This document shows positions 45,752 through 57,458 of a DNA stretch of 64,000 nt, in pieces. The stretch is from Onthophagus taurus. Lineage: Eukaryota; Arthropoda; Insecta; Coleoptera; Scarabaeidae. Under the pieces are notes generated by a model. The model was not told the DNA's origin. It was given only the letters and a program-made list of their open reading frames with translations, and did not search any database. The translations under genes and the position numbers were made by a program. The stretch spans positions 6,696,001 to 6,760,000 of the forward strand of contig NC_091973.1 of the NCBI RefSeq assembly GCF_036711975.1, read 5' to 3'. The stretch's first letter is position 1; every line of letters starts with the position of its first letter.

Positions 45752-47002
45752 CAGGGTGTCCCAATTTCGTTGTCCGCATAGGCTATATCCGAAACTAAAA
45801 GAGATAGAAAAAAAGTAGCTTACATGTCATGATCTCGTTTTTCGAGAAAAAAGCAAAAACTGAAAGTTTTGCGAAAACGACAGTCGCGAATATCTCACTT
45901 ATTATCAAAGATAGAGTATTATAAATAAAACATTATATGGGCAACTTTTTACGAAGAATTCAATGGTTTAGGTAGGTTGTTTTTCCCATCTTTCATTTTC
46001 GAGATTTTAGACGTAACTTTATTTTTTTAAATGTAAACCATAGTTGGCTATGATCTAAAATAATTTGTTATTTTCTTCTGATAACAAATATATATAGTTT
46101 GCTGGGTATATTTCTTATATGTAGTTATTGAATAATTAACAGAAATTTATTGTGTTCTATCTAAAACTAATGTATGTATTTAAAAGTTAATGTAGCTATG
46201 GTGGTAACCATACATACTATGATGGAACATAATGTATCAAATAATTGCCAAAGTTTGTCTTTAAAAATTCGCACAACTCTAGCATTATGAGCTGGTATGG
46301 AGCACCAGCATGTTAAGTGTTAAAGTATAACAAAACTGAATAAAACTTCACAATGAATTTCGAAAATTATAAAAAATGTAACATAATAGAATGCTATATG
46401 TTATCAGATAAGAATGCGACGTTAGCCGCGGAATTATATTTCACAAGGTATCCGGAAACAAGACAACCGCACGCAAGAACCTTCAACCGGTTAGCAGAAA
46501 ATTTCATGGAAACCACGTGCAAAAACATACCAAAATGACCTGCAACAATAGTTGCGATAAATCCATCAACATCTTGCGGAGAAATTGAACAAGACGTTTG
46601 ACCCAAAAGCCGCTGCTCCCGAATATTAAAGAAAAATAAGTATAAACCATACAAAGCGCGGGTAACTCATCATTTGCGTGCCGGAGATGCCAATCTAAGA
46701 TTAGAATTTTGTCGATGATATTTAGAAAAATTAAATAATCTGCTGTTTGTTCAAAATGTCATCTGGACCGATGAAGTCTCTGAGTGTTCAATGAAGATTA
46801 GGCTTCAATGTATGGTGTGCCCTTTTAGATGATAGAACTATCTATTATTTCTATTATATTAGAGATATTCGCGATTGTCGTTTTCGCAAAATTTTCAGTT
46901 TTTGCCGATAGGGCGAAAACAAAAGACGATAGCTGTTCGGAGTTTTGGACATTAGCATTTTTTCGAAAAACGAGATCATGACATGTAAGCTACTTTTCTT
47001 AT
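45752..47002 (+). mobile_element. IS630-type DNA transposon, right tip lost
   Basis: The left end is CAGGGTGTCCCAATTTCGTT after TA. About 150 bases of left terminal repeat are mirrored at 46865-47000 (GATATTCGCGATTGTCGTTT and ACGAGATCATGACATGTAAG). The mirror stops at TACTTTTCTT, so the outer ~65 bases of the right end are gone, where the palindrome at 47019 begins. A broken transposase lies inside. Confidence 0.85.
46353..46830 (+). pseudogene. IS630-type transposase with DUF4817-like N-terminus, broken
   Basis: An ATG at 46353 opens a frame with IIECYMLSDKNATLAAELYF and ETRQPHARTFNRLAENF, the helix-turn-helix start common in insect transposases. After a stop, other frames give LRAGDANLRLEFCR and LFVQNVIWTDEVS, the block before the catalytic DDE core. 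The remainder of the core is missing, as the right repeat begins at about 46865. Confidence 0.75.
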
Positions 47003-47018
47003 ATTTCTTTAATTTCTT

Positions 47019-47342
47019 AAATTCAATAAATAGTAATACTTTTTCTGGTCTTTCTCAATTTATTGTCTAACCGGTTTCGGCGTACGCCATCATCAGAGAC
47101 ATTAGAAATATAGATTGAATTTTAGCAACTTATTTTCCTTATTTTCATTAGTGCCCGTCAATCCAAGTTTTATAGTATTGTTTTATAATTTATCGTGTAC
47201 ACAACAACTAAACAACTAAATGGAAAATAAGTTGTTAAAATCCAATCTATATTTCCAATGTCTCTGATGATGGCGTAAGCCGAAATCGGTTAGACAATAA
47301 ATTGAAAAAGACCAGAAAAAGAATTGCTTTTTATTGAATTTA
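47019..47342. repeat. Imperfect palindrome of two Penelope-like 3' tails
   Basis: Arms of about 135 bases (47019-47155 and 47220-47342) are reverse complements around a ~65-base centre. The right arm contains CTGATGATGGCGTAAGCCGA then AAT and, further on, AATAAATTG; the left arm has the complement (CGCCATCATCAG at 47083). These are the same 3' motif and AATAAA order as the Penelope-like fragment, in head-to-head arrangement. Confidence 0.7.
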
Positions 47343-48249
47343 TATTATATAAAAAATAACTGGTCAACATCGATCAAACTCCCTCATCTAATTCTGATAC
47401 TTAATGAACACAAACCTTAATTCAATGAGATTTCTGTGCTAGGATCGTTTCGACCAATATGTTGGTCTTCATAAGACACTTCTAAAACGGATGTATAAAG
47501 TTTGTTAGTTATGATTTATGATACATTTTATAGTATTAATATTTACCATCTTAAAGTGTTACAAATGGGGAGTTGAAAAAACGCGTAACATCGTAAAACA
47601 GCAATCGAGACAGCAAATTGTTAATTCTGAATATTAAGCTGATGATCTCACGAGATGTAATCGATCGGAGCAACATGTACTAAATAACCCTCTGGGTGGC
47701 AGTATAAAGATGTAGTCATGTAAAAACAGTCAGATAGGGAATAAGAACAGCTAAAAACAAAAAAGAAAGTCAATAAATTCCAAAGGTTAAAATGTTTGAC
47801 ATTAATGTGCATGCAGCACTTCTTTACGGTAACAAACGACAACTCTCCACATTACTGTACTAATTTTAAAGTATAGGTCAAAAAGCATCCCGAAAATTAG
47901 TTTTTTGACGTAAAACCTAACATAACCTCAATTTCACTTTACTTTAGTACCTATATACAGGTGTTTCATAAATATATTATTATTATTATTGGTATTTCAT
48001 TCATAAATAAAATAATAAGAAAGAAAAAACAATTCAGATAATTAGATAATAAAACATCGTAGTGTGACATTCTTTAAAATCTTTCTTCTGCAAAGAGGAG
48101 AAAAGAACCACAAGTGAAAATAACGACTATAAAGACGATAACCACGCAGAATCAATCTCACCACACAATCAAACTTACCGCACACCAGCTACTTCAGGTA
48201 TAACGCACACTCTGGTTTATTCCTTGCGACTCCAATCCCAACAAATTGC
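47343..48249. other. Unassigned region with dispersed duplicates
   Basis: It holds copies of pieces found at 40352 (47395) and 42533 (47907-48066). A degenerate TGAAGACC...GGTCGAAACG motif occurs on the minus strand at 47446-47477. No gene recognised. Confidence 0.5.
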
Positions 48250-49160
48250 TTTTTTTGCTCAAAATATTATAAAACTTATTAATTATCTCTTTTATTAGAA
48301 CAAACAAACGATTAAAATTTGAAAACAAAAACTAAAAAGTTTTTTTTCAATAATGAGTTGTACTTATTTAGACGGCGTGGCATTCTATCAATCAAGTGAT
48401 TCTTGAATCCGTAGCCGGAGATCGGGTAAGTTATCTGGAATACATGTTGGGCGACAAATTAGGCGACCGAGCAGACTATGAGAGGACAGCAATGTTAGCT
48501 TCTTCCAAAAAACGTGTAGTAGCCCTTGCCGTATGAGGGCGTGCATCATCCTGTTGGAAAATGGGATTTTCCAGCCCCTGATGATATGGAAGCGCAACAT
48601 GTTCTAGCACATTGGCAATATAACGAGCCATCAATGAAGACCAACTACCGTAACATATTGCACTCATGGTGTTTTGCGTTCCACAAAAAATGTTGGATTT
48701 TTATGTTCTCCACGCATCCGTCTGACCCTCCTACGACCAAGTCATTAAACACAATTCGTTGCTCCATTCTATCCTGGATAAAAATAACAGATGACATTGA
48801 CATTCTGGGTCCTACATCTCTCATCCAATCATTTGCAATTGATCGAGTTGTTGAAAATCTGTCTCTTGTGGCCAACATCTCAATACCGTTGTAACGAGCG
48901 TTTTCTCTTAGCAAAAGTCATGCCGATAATATGGCCACGTTCAAAATAAGTCAATTGGAAAAATGTTGATGTTAACTCTTGGCATTGTTACCAAGTTCAG
49001 AACGAAAGTGTGAAAAATAATTTGCAAAACTGACAGATAATTACACACTGATTTGTTTATTTCTTTAAATTTATTTCTGTGCAAAGGAATAAACAAAAAA
49101 ATAACCAAAATACTAGCAAATTTTAATCGTTTGTTGTTTTTATGAAAGACATCAATATTC
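48250..49160 (-). mobile_element. Tc1-like DNA transposon, decayed
   Basis: AACAAACGATTAAAATTTG (about 48300-48319) and its complement CAAATTTTAATCGTTTGTTG (about 49118-49137) lie on either side of a minus-strand Tc1-type transposase relic. The outer boundaries and target duplication are not clear. Confidence 0.65.
48380..48965 (-). pseudogene. Tc1-like transposase, broken
   Basis: Minus-strand frames give ARYNGIEMLATRDRFSTTRS and an RMEQRI block, then GLENPIFQQDDARPHTARAT (second catalytic Asp region) and, shifted, SARSPNLSP-like sequence. At least two frameshifts and stops separate them. The plus-strand ORF at 48526 is a shadow. Confidence 0.8.
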
Positions 49161-50040
49161 TAGCTGTTGCAATTTTTATGGAACTTAGTATATTTAGAAT
49201 AATCTGATGCTGTTAGACTCCTTTTAATTGGTATTGAAATTTAGAAGATATGTAAATGTTATTATAAGGGGCTGAAAAAATCAACCCCTATAATACTTTG
49301 CATCAGAACTTTTTAATGCGTCTACATTTTGCTATTTAAAAACTTGATTTAAATAGAGGGATTCAATACGCAACTTATTTGTCTCTTAACATTTTCTCCT
49401 AAAATTGTTAGTTTGATCACAAAAAATAAAATAATACACAGGCTCAAGTGAATTAATTCACATAGGTTATTATTAGTCAAAAAAATAGAGTTATGTCAAA
49501 TTGATCTCAGCATTATTTTATTTTTTGTGATCAAACTAACAATATATTAGCTGTAAAATGTCAAGAGATAAGAAAGTTGCAGATTTTTTCCATACCTTTA
49601 GTTATATAAAAGACACTCCTTGAAATCTTTCACATCAATTTAGAAACACCCTGTATAATATAAGGCTTCTTCTATTATTATGGAAATTATTAACTCCTTG
49701 CAACCCGTTCTTTTCTGCTATCTAGCAGGTCGACTCCATTCATATAGTTATTGTATTCTTCTATGCATAAAAATCTTTCCTTAGGCCTTTTCCCATTGGC
49801 GTCATCTTGCCATCATCTGCGACTCTGTCATAATCTCCAAGTGGCTTACTTCGGTTATAAGGAGTGGCTAATCATATAATTGGTATACTTCACCGTTGGT
49901 GCCATAAACGCAGATTTAACTTGAAGCAAATTTGTAAAAGTCAGATTTTGTACATAAGACACAAGGGAAGAAGAGGAAAAGCGCACTTCAAGAAATATGT
50001 AAAATAGTCTTAGGAGGGACACAATAAAGGAGGTGTAATG
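49161..50040. other. Intergenic stretch with an imperfect inverted repeat
   Basis: 49376-49440 and 49508-49575 pair through TGTTAGTTTGATCACAAAAA and its complement. An unpaired ACACCCTGTATAA end lies near 49647. No coding signal. Confidence 0.55.
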
Positions 50041-50042
50041 TA

Positions 50043-50335
50043 CAGGGTGGGTAAATTTGGGTGTTATTATAGGTTATCTCAGAAACTATAAGAGTTACGA
50101 AAAATCTCGAAATGAGGTTGATACGCTTTTAAGATACTTTTTTGAGAAGAATATACTGATGATTTTGGAGATCTGACATAAAGTTGTATCGCGAAAATTT
50201 TACTTTTTGGTTATAACATTAAAAACAAAAGAAGATGGAGGTATAGTCTTTGCGGGATTGGATGGCAGCTACTTTTTTCATATCTCTTATTGTTTCTGAG
50301 ATAGCCTATAATAACATCAAAATTTACCCACCCTG
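50043..50335. mobile_element. ~293-bp MITE, TA target
   Basis: The left end is CAGGGTGGGTAAATTTGGGT and the right end AAATTTACCCACCCTG, flanked by TA (50041-50042 and 50336-50337). Inward, TATTATAGGTTATCTCAGAA is mirrored by GATAGCCTATAATAACATC. There is no coding capacity. Its right arm is also the right part of every unit in the array that follows. Confidence 0.85.
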
Positions 50336-50337
50336 TA

Positions 50338-53300
50338 GATTAATAATAAGAGAAAAAATAAATTCACTCAAAAGCTGAGATATAGGTGAGAAGTGTCTTT
50401 TAGGTACTTAAATTCTTTAGCGCATGATTTGTTCAATCACATAGAATCTCGAATAAAACTTGAAACATATTTCAGTTTTATATTAATACATATTATTTTA
50501 GTAGTGATTTATAAAAATGTTTAAATTTAAAGGAAGAACGATAAATGATTCTAAAATTAATCAAAAATGTTATCAATTAAAATATATGTGGGTTTTATCA
50601 AACAAATTTTTTTGAATATTACAAATTTTCCACCAATTGCTTAACCCTTAATATAGGTATAATACCCAGATGTGAAGTTTCATTTCGGTTTCTGTTAGCG
50701 GAATATTTTTGAAATACGTTTTTAAGACACTTTTTGAGTAGAATATACTGCCGTTGGACAATTTTAAACTTATAATTTTGGAGATATAACATAAAGTTGT
50801 ATCGCGAAAATTTGACTTTTTGGCAATAACATAAAAACAAAAGAAGATGGAGGTTTGGTTTTTGCGAGATTGGATGGCACCTACTTTTTTCATATCTCTT
50901 ATAGTTTCTGAGATAGCCTATAATAACATCAAAATTCACCCACCCTGTACATTAATAATAAGAGAAAAAATAAACTGACTCAAAAGCTGAGATATAGCTG
51001 AGAAGTGTCTTTGAGGTACTTAAATTCTTTAGCGCATGATTTGTTCAATCACATAGAATCTCGAATAAAACTTGAAACATATTTCAGTTATATATTAATA
51101 CATATTATTTTAGTAGTGATTTATAAAAATGTTTAAATTTAAAGGAAGAACGATAAATGATTCTAAAATTAATCAAAAATGTTATGAATTAAAATATATG
51201 TGGGTTTTATCAAACAAAATTTTTTGAATATTACAAATTTTCCACCAATTGCTTAACCCTTAATATAGGTATAATACCCAAATGTGAAGTTTCATTTCGG
51301 TTTTTGTTAGCGGAATATTTTTGAAATACGTTTTTAAGACACTTTTTGAGTAGAATATATTGCCGTTGAAAAATTTTAAACTTATAATTTTGGAGATATA
51401 ACATAAAGTTGTATCGCGAAAATTTGACTTTTTGGCTATAACATAAAAACAAAAGAAGATGGAGGTTTGGTTTTTGCGAGATTGGATGGCACCTACTTTT
51501 TTCATATCTCTTATAGTTTCTGAGATAGTCTATAATAACATCAAAATTCACCCACCCTGTACATTAATAATAAGAGAAAAAATAAACTGACTCAAAAGCT
51601 GAGATATAGCTGAGAAGTGTCTTTGAGGTACTTAAATTCTTTAGCGCATGATTTGTTCAATCACATAGAATCTCGAATAAAACTTGAAACATATTTCAGT
51701 TTTATATTAATACATATTATTTTAGAAGTGATTTATAAAAATGTTTAAATTTAAAGGAAGAACGATAAATGATTCTAAAATTAATCAAAAATGTTATCAA
51801 TTAAAATATATGTGGGTTTTATCAAACAAAATTTTTTGAATATTACAAATTTTCCACCAATTGCTTAACCCTTAATATAGGTATAATACCCAAATGTGAA
51901 GTTTCATTTCTGTTTCTGTTAGCGGAATATTTTTGAAATACGTTTTTAAGACACTTTTTGAGTAGAATATACTACCGTTGAAAAATTTTAAACTTATAAT
52001 TTTGGAGATATAACATAAAGTTGTATCGCGAAAATTTGACTTTTTGGCAATAACATAAAAACAAAAGAAGATGGAGGTTTGGTCTTTGCGGGATTGGATG
52101 GCACCTACTTTTTTCATATCTCTCATAGTTTCTGAGATAACCTATAATAACATCAAAATTTACCCACCCTGTACATTAATAATAAGAGAAAAAATAAACT
52201 GACTCAAAAGCTGAGATATAGTTGAGAAGTGTCTTTTAGGTACTTAAATTCTTTAGCGAATGATTTGTTCAATCACATAGAATCTCGAATAAAACTTGAA
52301 ACATATTTCAGTTATATATTAATACATATTATTTTAGTAGTGATTTATAAAAATGTTTAAATTTAAAGGAAGAACGATAAATGATTCTAAAATTAATCAA
52401 AAATGTTATGAATTAAAATATATGTGGGTTTTATCAAACAAAATTTTTTGAATATTACAAATTTTCCACCAATTGCTTAACCCTTAATATAGGTATAATA
52501 CCCAAATGTTAAGTTTCATTTCGGTTTCTGTTAGCGGAATATTTTTGAAATACGTTTTTAAGACACTTTTTGAGTAGAATATACTGCCGTTGAAAAATTT
52601 TAAACTTATAATTTTGGAGATATAACATAAAGTTGTATCGCGAAAATTTGACTTTTTGGCTATAACATAAAAACAAAAGAAGATGGAGGTTTGGTTTTTG
52701 CGAGATTGGATGGCACCTACTTTTTTCATATTTCTTATAGTTTCTGAGATAGCCTATAATAACATCAAAATTTACCCACCCTGTACATTAATAATAAGAG
52801 AAAAAATAAATTGACTCAAAAGCTGAGATATATGTGAGAAGTGTCTTCGAGGTACTTAAATTCTTTAGCGCATGATTTGTTCAATCACTTAAAATCTCGA
52901 ATAAAACTTGAAACATATTTCAGTTTTATATTAATACATATTATTTTAGTAGTGTTTTATAAAAATGTTTAAATTTAAAGGAAGAACGATAAATGATTCT
53001 AAAATTAATCAAAAATGTTATCAATTAAAATATATGTGGGTTTTATCAAACAAAATTTTTTGAATATTACAAATTTTCCACCAATTGCTTAACCCTTAAT
53101 ATAGGTATAATACCCAAATGTTAAGTTTCATTTCGGTTTCTGTTAGCGGAATACTTTTAAAATACGTTTTTAAGACACTTTTTGAGTAGAATATACTGCC
53201 GTTGAAAAATTTTAAACTTATAATTTTGGAGATATAACATAAAGTTGTATCGCGCAAATTTGACTTTTTGGCTATAACATAAAAACAAAAGAAGATGGAG

Positions 53301-54300
53301 GTTTGGTCTTTGCGGGATTGGATGGCACCTACTTTTTTCATATCTCTTATAGTTTCTGAGATAGCCTATAATAACATCAAAATTTACCCACCCTGTACAT
53401 TAATAATAAGAGAAAAAATAAACTGACTCAAAAGCTGAGATAGAGTTGAGAAGTGTCTTTGAGGTACTTAAATTCTTTAGCGCATGATTTGTTCAATCAC
53501 ATAGAATCTCGAATAAAACTTGAAACATATTTCAGTTTTATATTAATACATATTATTTTAGTAGTGATTTATAAAAATGTTTAAATTTAAAGGAAAAACG
53601 ATAAATGATTCTAAAATTAATCAAAAATGTTATCAATTAAAATATATGTGGGTTTTATCAAACAAAATTTTTTGAATATTACAAATTTTCCACCAATTGC
53701 TTAACCCTTAATATAGGTATAATACCCAAATGTGAAGTTTCATTTCGGTTTTTGTTAGCGGAATATTTTTGAAATACGTTTTTAAGACACTTTTTGAGTA
53801 GAATATACTGCCGTTGAAAAATTTTAAACTTATAATTTTGGAGATATAACATAAAGTTGTATCGCGAAAATTTGACTTTTTAGCTATAACATAAAAACAA
53901 AAGAAGATGGAGGTTTGGTCTTTGCAGGATTGGATGGCACCTACTTTTTTCATATCTCTCATAGTTTCTGAGATAGCCTATAATAACATCAAAATTTACC
54001 CACCCTGTACCTTAATAATAAGAGAAAAAATAAATTGACTCAAAAGCTAAGATATATGTGAGAAGTGTCTTCGAGGTACTTAAATTCTTTAGCGCATAAT
54101 TTGTTCAATCACTTAAAATCTCGAATTAAACTTGAAACATATTTCAGTTTTATATTAATACATATTATTTTAGTATTATTTTATAAAAATGATAAATTAA
54201 AATATATGTGGGTTATAATCAAGCAAATTAATATAGGTATAATACCCAAATGTAAATTGAAACGCACACAACATTTCGGTTTTTGTTAGCGGAATATTTT
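50338..54300 (+). repeat. 612-bp tandem array seeded by a MITE end
   Basis: Units are marked by CCACCCTGTACATTAATAAT at about 50942, 51554, 52166, 52778, 53390 and 54002, an almost constant 612-base period. Each unit ends with the MITE right arm, preceded by TCTTTTGTTTTTATG-complement sequence also found in the MITE. The last unit decays at 54180-54300. Minus-strand ORFs of 81-106 codons recur but have no recognisable domain. Confidence 0.93.
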
Positions 54301-54662
54301 TGAAATTTGATATAAATTGAACTCTTGTAAAAATTGGCCGATGAATAATTGTTTTTAATTACGATGTTATCAAAACTTGTAGGTAACATAACCTTACTAA
54401 TAGCTCTTAGTCAGTGCTGTTACTGCATTCAACTCGGTAGTGTTTTCGTTGATTCGAAATGAATTCGGATTAAGGTAATAATTAAATATAACTAAATACT
54501 TACATTTAGACTTGTTTCTTGTTATGTGTTTCTTTTTTATGATCTTATTTACCGTGGAAAACATAGTTTGCAATGCAATTTCAATTAGTATTGTATTCGA
54601 TTAATAATGGACGGTTAATTTTTTTATGTGTTAAATATGTTCTAGGTGTGCGAGCGATTAAA
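54301..54662. other. Region upstream of the casein kinase gene
   Basis: AT-rich, no repeat or ORF recognised. It may contain the promoter or 5' UTR of the kinase, but no TATA-type signal stands out. Confidence 0.4.
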
Positions 54663-54696
54663 ATGGAATTTAACACAAAACCATTGTTAGAAACAA
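54663..54696 (+). CDS. Candidate first coding exon of the casein kinase
   Basis: AAAATGG context, encoding MEFNTKPLLET plus one base, followed by the donor GTAAGG. The next acceptor (55047/55048) supplies TG, making ATG, and stays in the kinase frame. The phase match is suggestive but has a one-in-three chance of occurring randomly. If it is not used, translation would start at 55086. Confidence 0.4.
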
Positions 54697-55047
54697 GTAA
54701 GGGGCTGTAAAAAATCGAATTTGTTTGTGTTTGTTTCAAATTGAATGGAACATTTTGGCTATTTTACTGTTAATTTATGAAGCTTTTCATACATTAAAAA
54801 ATTTTGCGTCATTTGTGGGGTATTTGCTGATAACAAGGCGTTATAAAGCGGATGCTCGATTCGTTCTTGATTCATTCTTGCAATCGATCATTCTAAGATA
54901 AATGGTCGAAGTAACCAATAACCATGCGTTTCCCATTTTTTTCGTACACGTTCATTTACTGTTTGTTTGTATTGGTCAACTATTATAATAAGATTAAGTC
55001 GATTGTCATGTACGTTACGGTCAGTTTAGTATTGGATCTTGTTACAG

Positions 55048-56066
55048 TGCGACAACAAGACGTAGTACCTAAACAACCCAAACCGATGATGGAGCAGAAG
55101 AAGAATTCGAAACGCCATGGAGCCGGAGGAGGCGGCGAAACCCATTCGTCGAGGCATTCGATGAATTCCAATTCGGGCGTGCTGATGGTTGGACCAAATT
55201 TTCGCGTTGGTAAGAAGATCGGATGCGGTAACTTTGGCGAACTAAGGCTGGGTAAAAATCTTTACAACAATGAGCACGTAGCGATTAAAATGGAACCGAT
55301 GAAGTCGAAGGCTCCGCAATTGCATTTAGAGTATCGTTTTTATAAGTTATTGGGATCTCACGAAGGAATACCGGAGGTATATTATTTCGGACCCTGCGGA
55401 AAGTTCAATGCACTTGTAATGGAATTATTAGGACCTAGTCTAGAGGATCTGTTCGACCTTTGCGACAGACGCTTCTCGCTAAAGACTGTGCTAATGATAG
55501 CGACGCAGCTACTGCATAGAATCGAGTACGTCCACGGACGGCATCTAATTTACCGCGATGTTAAGCCGGAAAATTTTTTGATCGGTCGCAGCTCGACGAA
55601 TCGCGAGAAAATCATTCACATTATCGATTTTGGCCTCGCGAAAGAGTACATAGAATTAGAAACAAACAAACACATACCGTATAGAGAACACAAGAGCTTA
55701 ACGGGCACCGCACGTTACATGTCGATAAATACGCATCTTGGTAAAGAACAATCACGAAGGGACGACCTCGAAGCCTTGGGACACATGTTCATGTATTTCC
55801 TAAGAGGTTCGTTGCCTTGGCAAGGCCTTAAAGCGGACACCTTAAAGGAACGTTACCAGAAAATTGGGGATACGAAACGTGCAACGCCAATCGATGTTCT
55901 ATGCGACGGTCATCCGGATGAAATGGCACAGTATCTCCGCTATGTTCGTCGGCTTGATTTCTTCGAAACGCCGGATTATGAATATTTACGTAGACTGTTT
56001 ACCGATCTCTTTGAACGAAGCGGTTTCGTCGATGACGGAGAATTTGACTGGACAGGAAAAACTATG
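55048..56066 (+). CDS. Casein kinase exon with the full kinase domain
   Basis: The acceptor is CTTGTTACAG and the donor ATG/GTAAGA. It runs from the low-complexity [15 protein letters not shown] leader to FDWTGKTM. The open frame continues past the donor to 56210 with a Lys/Thr-rich tail ([16 protein letters not shown]), which would give an isoform without the membrane anchor if the intron were retained. The open frame upstream of 55048 is probably intron. Confidence 0.92.
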
Positions 56067-57458
56067 GTAAGAACCAAGACGGTTACCACAAAAACTAAAT
56101 ACACTAAAACTAAAAGATTTTGGGAAAAACGTAAAAAGGGTTATTATTTTTCTGTAACAGCCACCAAACGCGTACTATTTTCAACAAATCAAAAAGGCGC
56201 CGCCTTCTAATAAATTTAAAACTCGGTCTGCAAAGGTAACACGATTGTATTTTGTCCCACGGCTATTCTCGTTTTCTTAGGCTAGAACTTATTATATATT
56301 ACTCCTTTATTTAGTTAGGTACATTGGTTGCTTATGTATGTACTTAATTACTATTATTATTGCATTTATTGAGGTAATCTTGTAATCGTTTTGAATATCG
56401 AAACATTCAAGGTGTCTTAATTTGTTGTTTTTTTTCTCTATTAATATTAACATCTCAAATAACTAACCTAAACCCTACAAAAAAAATTAATAAATAAATA
56501 AAGTTTAAAAATTATCCTATCCTATTCACAAATTAATATGCAATTACGAATAAAAATAAATTTAGTTAATAACACATTTAAGGCTAAAAACCAAACTTAA
56601 CACATCTTTGCCGCCAATACTATGCAAAACGAGTTTAGTTAATGTGAAATTCGCGCAAAACGATTTTATCCGATTACCGCGCAAGATGTGTTAAAAAAAA
56701 TTAATAAATTAAAACAAATGTGTTATTATTAATCATTCTATGACGTATCAAAATTTCAAATTTTTTTGTAATACAAGTTATGAAATTCTTAAGAATGTTT
56801 CGTGATTAAAACTAATTACGAATCATATTATTACCGAAATAAGAATCCTACATAATTTTTAATACAAATTAATGGGAATTAACAAGCAATTTAAAAAAAA
56901 TCATTTTTCAGAGTACCCCAGTAGGTTCTTTACAAACGACAGGTCACGAGGTTGTAGTATCACCAAACAGAGAGCGTCATATACCTAATAAGGTATTAAA
57001 AATTTTTTTTAATTAAGCAATGATTTAACGATTTTTATTAAAAAAATCTTTAGAATCCTCCAAAGTCGAACGCATGGCCAGAAGCATCCAAACAAAGTAC
57101 ATTGGGTAATTTAACACCAGCGGATAGACACGGATCGGTTCAAGTTGTTAGTTCAACGAATGGTGAATTAAACGCGGATGATCCAACTGCCGGACAAAGT
57201 AACACGCCGATAACGCAACAACAAGAAATTGAATTATTGGATGAAACAAAGTGAGTAACAGAGAGTTGTCGTAGGGGTTTAGGCGAAAATAATAGGTCTG
57301 TTTTAATAAAAAGTGTTATTAAAACAAACCTAATGCATTATTAGGGGGGGTGAAACGAATAATGATGGCGAGTTAGTTGGGATTTGGATTGTTGTTGTTG
57401 TTTCAGGTGTTGCTGCTTCTTTAAACGGAAGAAGAAAAAAGGGGTTAGAACAAAATGA
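55048..57458 (+). CDS. gish: Casein kinase I gamma (gilgamesh type), whole gene
   Basis: The exons are 55048-56066, 56912-56992, 57054-57250 and 57407-57458, all GT-AG and in phase. From the Met at 55086 the protein is 436 residues, the usual size for CK1 gamma. This serine/threonine kinase acts at membranes; CK1 gamma phosphorylates LRP6/Arrow in Wnt signalling. The glycine loop is GCGNFG (46-51), catalytic Lys 68, YRDVKPEN with Asp 159, DFG 181-183, and the CK1-specific [20 protein letters not shown] block. The C-terminus [11 protein letters not shown] is the palmitoylated, basic membrane anchor. [20 protein letters not shown] closely matches vertebrate CK1 gamma tails. Confidence 0.95.
56912..56992 (+). 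CDS. Casein kinase exon, C-terminal linker
   Basis: Acceptor CATTTTTCAG, donor AAG/GTATTA. 27 codons: [20 protein letters not shown] and so on. TPVGS matches the family just after the kinase domain. Confidence 0.88.
57054..57250 (+). CDS. Casein kinase exon, regulatory tail
   Basis: Acceptor AAATCTTTAG, donor ACAAA/GTGAGT. It encodes [20 protein letters not shown] and the [15 protein letters not shown] block conserved in CK1 gamma. Confidence 0.9.
57407..57458 (+). CDS. Casein kinase last exon, palmitoylation tail
   Basis: Acceptor TTGTTGTTTCAG. It encodes [17 protein letters not shown] and stop. The three cysteines followed by basic residues are the lipid-anchor signature of CK1 gamma. Confidence 0.92.

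Noticed and set aside
50619..53962. Minus-strand ORFs of 81-106 codons in the 612-bp array
   Set aside because: The frame persists because the units are nearly identical. There is no domain, and part of it is the MITE arm.
54924..55047. Upstream part of the casein kinase ORF ([15 protein letters not shown]...) as a signal peptide
   Set aside because: It precedes a good acceptor (GTTACAG), has no counterpart in CK1 gamma, and a secretory start makes no sense for this kinase.
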